DNA from: Rickettsiales bacterium
GTDB lineage: Bacteria; Pseudomonadota; Alphaproteobacteria; Rickettsiales; JANQQO01
Length of the DNA stretch: 7,238 bases
Direction: 5' to 3'
NCBI GenBank assembly: GCA_028289305.1
Contig: JANQQO010000169.1
Location: 1-7,238 of the forward strand
Both the position numbers and the translations under genes were made by a program. Of this stretch, positions 5,038 through 7,238 are shown piece after piece. The first letter of the stretch is position 1, and each line of letters starts with the position of its first letter. The notes under the pieces were generated by a model. That model worked only from the letters and a program-made list of their open reading frames with translations. It was not told the origin of the DNA and ran no database searches.

Positions 5038-5793
5038 ATGCTGGTTGAATTTGCCACCACCTCCGTCTTCCATTTCCTGCTGATCTTCGCCCGGCTTGGC
5101 GCGACGATGGTCTCGCTCCCTGGCTTTGGTGAAATCCATGTCAGCCCCCGCATCCGCCTTACCATCGCCCTGGTCATCAGCCTCGCCCTGTTGCCAATGC
5201 TTAAACCCCTGCTTCCTTCCCCTCCAGGAAGCCCCTTCGCCCTCTTCATCCTCCTGCTCGGTGAGAGCCTGATTGGCTTCTTCATCGGCGGCATCGCCCG
5301 CATGATCCAAGGCACACTCCACATCGCCGGGATGATCATCGCCTTCCAATCCAGCCTCGCCGCCGCCGTAGTGTTCGATCCCACCCAGGGCAGCCAAGGC
5401 TCGGTCTTCGGCACCTTCATGACCCTGCTCGGCTTGGTTATCCTTTTCACCGCTGACCTCCACCACGTATTGTTACTCGCCATCGTGCATAGCTACGACG
5501 CCATCTCGCCCGGCGTCTTCCCTCCGGTCAGCGATTTTGCCACCATGGCGCCCGTCGTCATGTCAAAAATCTTCCTCGTTGCAGTACAAATCGCCGCCCC
5601 ACTCATCATTGTTGGCCTGCTCATCTATCTCGCTGCTGGCCTGATGTCACGCCTGATGCCGACCATGCCGGTCTTCTTCGTCATCATCCCGGCACAAATC
5701 CTCGCCAGCTTCTATGTATTGCTACTCACCCTTTCCGCCGGCATGCTGTGGTATATGGAACATTTTCGTGACACGATTGAAGGAATGTTCTAA
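5038..5793 (+). CDS. fliR: Flagellar biosynthetic protein FliR
   Basis: FliR is the inner-membrane component of the flagellar export gate that joins the FliP ring. The 251-residue product has the family length and five or six hydrophobic segments, at about 10-30, 40-56, 68-88, 124-150, 174-203 and 210-239. Recognisable blocks are ARLGATMVSLPGFGE (18-32), AGMIIAFQSSLAAA (97-110) with VFDPTQGSQ after it, and the strongly conserved GLMSRLMPTMPVFFVIIPAQ (201-220). ATG 5038 has AAAGG (5028-5032) 5 bases ahead. It follows fliQ after 130 bases that contain the repeat, and is followed after 9 bases by a mechanosensitive channel gene rather than flhB, the common neighbour. Confidence 0.95.
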   Translation: MLVEFATTSVFHFLLIFARLGATMVSLPGFGEIHVSPRIRLTIALVISLALLPMLKPLLPSPPGSPFALFILLLGESLIGFFIGGIARMIQGTLHIAGMIIAFQSSLAAAVVFDPTQGSQGSVFGTFMTLLGLVILFTADLHHVLLLAIVHSYDAISPGVFPPVSDFATMAPVVMSKIFLVAVQIAAPLIIVGLLIYLAAGLMSRLMPTMPVFFVIIPAQILASFYVLLLTLSAGMLWYMEHFRDTIEGMF

Positions 5794-5802
5794 AAAATCC
5801 CC

Positions 5803-7095
5803 ATGGAAGATATCCCCTTACAAGAATGGTTCACTGCAAGCATCGAATGGCTCACTACCCATGTCTTGGTGTGGAGCACCCTCTTCCAATTTGCCGGCAG
5901 CATAGCATTATTCGCTATCGCCTATATCGCGAGCAAGCCGCTTGCCGCCCGGTTTGAAAAAACCACCTTCATCCGCGCCGAATACCACCGGCTAAAACAC
6001 ACCGCAAACCTACTCATCCTGCCCGTACTTTGGTGCATCCTGCAATGGCTTGCCGTATTGTTCAGCGCTGAACTCGGCGGCGATATTTACCTCACCCGCA
6101 TCATCGCAAGCCTGCTCACCGCCTGGATCGTGATTCGCTTTACCGCGAGCTTCGTTGAAAATCCTGCCCTGGCCAAAGCCATCAGCATCACCGCCTGGAC
6201 CATTGCAGCGCTTAACATCGTGCACCTGCTTGATCCCACACTCAATGCACTCGATAAACTCGCCATCACCGTCGGTGAATTACACGTCTCTGTGCTCTCG
6301 CTCATCAAAGGCCTGCTTAGCATTGGCCTGCTCCTGTGGATCGCCACTGCCAGCTCGCGCATTCTAGAGCGCAAAATCCGCAGCTATGCCGGCCTAGAGC
6401 CCTCGCTCAAAGTCCTGTTCAGCAAATTACTCAAAATCAGCTTCATCACCCTGGCCATCTTTTTCGGCCTCAGCAGTATGGGGCTGGATCTCTCCGTCTT
6501 TGCCGTTTTCGGTGGTGCTATTGGTGTTGGTATTGGTTTTGGCTTACAGAAAGTGGTCTCCAACCTCATTTGCGGCGTCATCCTCCTGCTTGATCGCTCC
6601 ATCAAACCCGGCGATGTCATCGCGATTAATAACGGCCAGACCTTCGGCTGGGTCAATCGCCTAAGCGCGCGCTGTGTCTCTGTGCGCACGCGCGATGGGC
6701 AAGAGCACCTCATCCCCAACGAGGATTTCATCACACAAAAAGTGGAAAACTGGTCGTATAGCGATACCCATGTCCGGCTTAAAATCGGCGTCAGCGTCTC
6801 TTATGATACGGATGTGCCCGGCGCCTTAAAGCTGCTGGAAGAAGCCACAGACGGCATCGAGCGCGTCATGCAAAACCCTGCGCCCGCCGCCCGTCTTATC
6901 AAATTTGATGATAGTGCGATACAATTGGAGCTGCGCGTCTGGATCACCGACCCAGAACAAGGCGTCACCAATGTCCGCAGCGCGGTGATGTTGCGCATCT
7001 GGGAGCTCTTCCGCGAACATAACATCGCAATCCCCTTCCCCCAGCGCGATATCCACATCAAATCCAACGCCTCTTCCGAACCCCTTCCGACTTAA
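5803..7095 (+). CDS. MscS-family mechanosensitive ion channel
   Basis: This 430-residue protein combines a long membrane part with the MscS core. Hydrophobic segments lie at about 28-43, 68-88, 97-117, 125-143, 163-183, 210-228 and 232-263. The last is the pore helix TM3, with the Gly/Ala-rich AVFGGAIGVGIGFGLQKVVS (234-253) and then NLICGVILLLDRSIKPGD. The beta domain follows (IPNEDFITQKVENWSY, 304-319), then the alpha-beta end with PFPQRDIHI (411-419). MscS channels open under membrane tension to release solutes during hypo-osmotic shock; here the extra N-terminal helices place it among larger members, not E. coli MscS itself (286 residues). Start ATG 5803 has no clear ribosome site; the nearest AAGGA (5780-5784) is 18 bases away, so coupling to fliR translation, 9 bases upstream, is likely. 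A flagellar role is not implied by the sequence. Confidence 0.93.
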   Translation: MEDIPLQEWFTASIEWLTTHVLVWSTLFQFAGSIALFAIAYIASKPLAARFEKTTFIRAEYHRLKHTANLLILPVLWCILQWLAVLFSAELGGDIYLTRIIASLLTAWIVIRFTASFVENPALAKAISITAWTIAALNIVHLLDPTLNALDKLAITVGELHVSVLSLIKGLLSIGLLLWIATASSRILERKIRSYAGLEPSLKVLFSKLLKISFITLAIFFGLSSMGLDLSVFAVFGGAIGVGIGFGLQKVVSNLICGVILLLDRSIKPGDVIAINNGQTFGWVNRLSARCVSVRTRDGQEHLIPNEDFITQKVENWSYSDTHVRLKIGVSVSYDTDVPGALKLLEEATDGIERVMQNPAPAARLIKFDDSAIQLELRVWITDPEQGVTNVRSAVMLRIWELFREHNIAIPFPQRDIHIKSNASSEPLPT

Positions 7096-7101
7096 ACCCG
7101 C

Positions 7102-7238
7102 CTATTTGGAAGGAGAAACCTCCGCCTTACTACTCCGCCCATTACCCTCTTCCTGCGCAGCAAACCCCTCCGCACGCGGCTTTATATCCCTTCCTGCCCC
7201 ATTCTGCCTCGCTACACCATTCGTATGCGCACCGTTTT
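7102..7238 (-). CDS. Probable C-terminal fragment of a minus-strand gene, function unknown
   Basis: One minus-strand frame is open from the right edge to a TAG at 7104-7102, giving 44 residues. The peptide is hydrophilic, rich in G, N, A, E and K (it includes GFAAQEEGNGRSSKAEVSPSK near the end), like a disordered C-terminal tail. It ends 6 bases from the stop of the mscS gene, matching the tight convergent spacing seen at 971/974. One plus-strand frame is also open over the same 137 bases, so the call rests on peptide character and arrangement. No family can be named. Confidence 0.4.
   Translation of the reverse strand, partial: NGAHTNGVARQNGAGRDIKPRAEGFAAQEEGNGRSSKAEVSPSK

Noticed and set aside
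5007..5483. Two minus-strand open frames (158 and 146 codons) opposite fliR
   Set aside because: Both are mirror frames of a well-matched FliR; they are low-complexity (one D/E/G-rich, one M/R/K/P-rich) and lack support.
7111..7130. GGAG-AAAC-CTCC hairpin after the mscS gene as a terminator
   Set aside because: The stem is only 4 bases and no T-run follows on either strand.
2305..7177. 13-base exact repeat CCCCTCCGCACGC at 2305-2317 and 7165-7177
   Set aside because: A match of this length is about what chance allows in a C-rich 7 kb window, and nothing around the two copies is shared.

Overview
The window looks like chromosomal DNA from a free-living or host-associated alphaproteobacterium of moderate GC content. 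The evidence is the flgB-flgC-fliE-fliQ-fliR order, an FlgC with the TTPGGEPYRRK-type loop usual in that class, and short intergenic palindromes of the kind common there. I cannot name a genus. All genes look intact except the two that run off the window edges.

Layout. Positions 1-475 (+) hold the end of a VOC/glyoxalase-fold gene, overlapped by a small gene for a free-standing TfoX C-terminal domain. Positions 476-707 are intergenic, with a REP-like palindrome and a candidate promoter for a small two-helix membrane protein (708-971, +). That gene converges, with only 2 bases between stops, on a 423-424 residue charged helical protein of unknown function (974-2248, -), which is AT-richer than its neighbours. 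Positions 2249-2495 are non-coding and carry a roughly 110-base nested palindrome that runs into the end of the next gene. Positions 2496-3197 (-) encode a PlsC-family acyltransferase resembling the acyltransferase part of Aas proteins. Positions 3198-3472 are a divergent control region.

From 3473 to 5793 (+) is a flagellar basal-body cluster: flgB and flgC (proximal rod), fliE (MS ring-rod junction), fliQ and fliR (export gate membrane proteins). A GC-rich palindromic repeat sits between fliQ and fliR. A large MscS-type mechanosensitive channel gene (5803-7095) follows fliR after 9 bases, where flhB is often found. A probable C-terminal fragment of a minus-strand gene fills the right edge (7102-7238).

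The flagellar genes act together in building the rod and the type III export gate. The other export genes (fliP, flhA, flhB) are not in the window. I see no defence system, CRISPR array, transposase, tRNA or rRNA. The least explained items are the orphan 424-residue protein with its tightly convergent partner, the mscS gene joined to the flagellar cluster, and three different intergenic palindromes.
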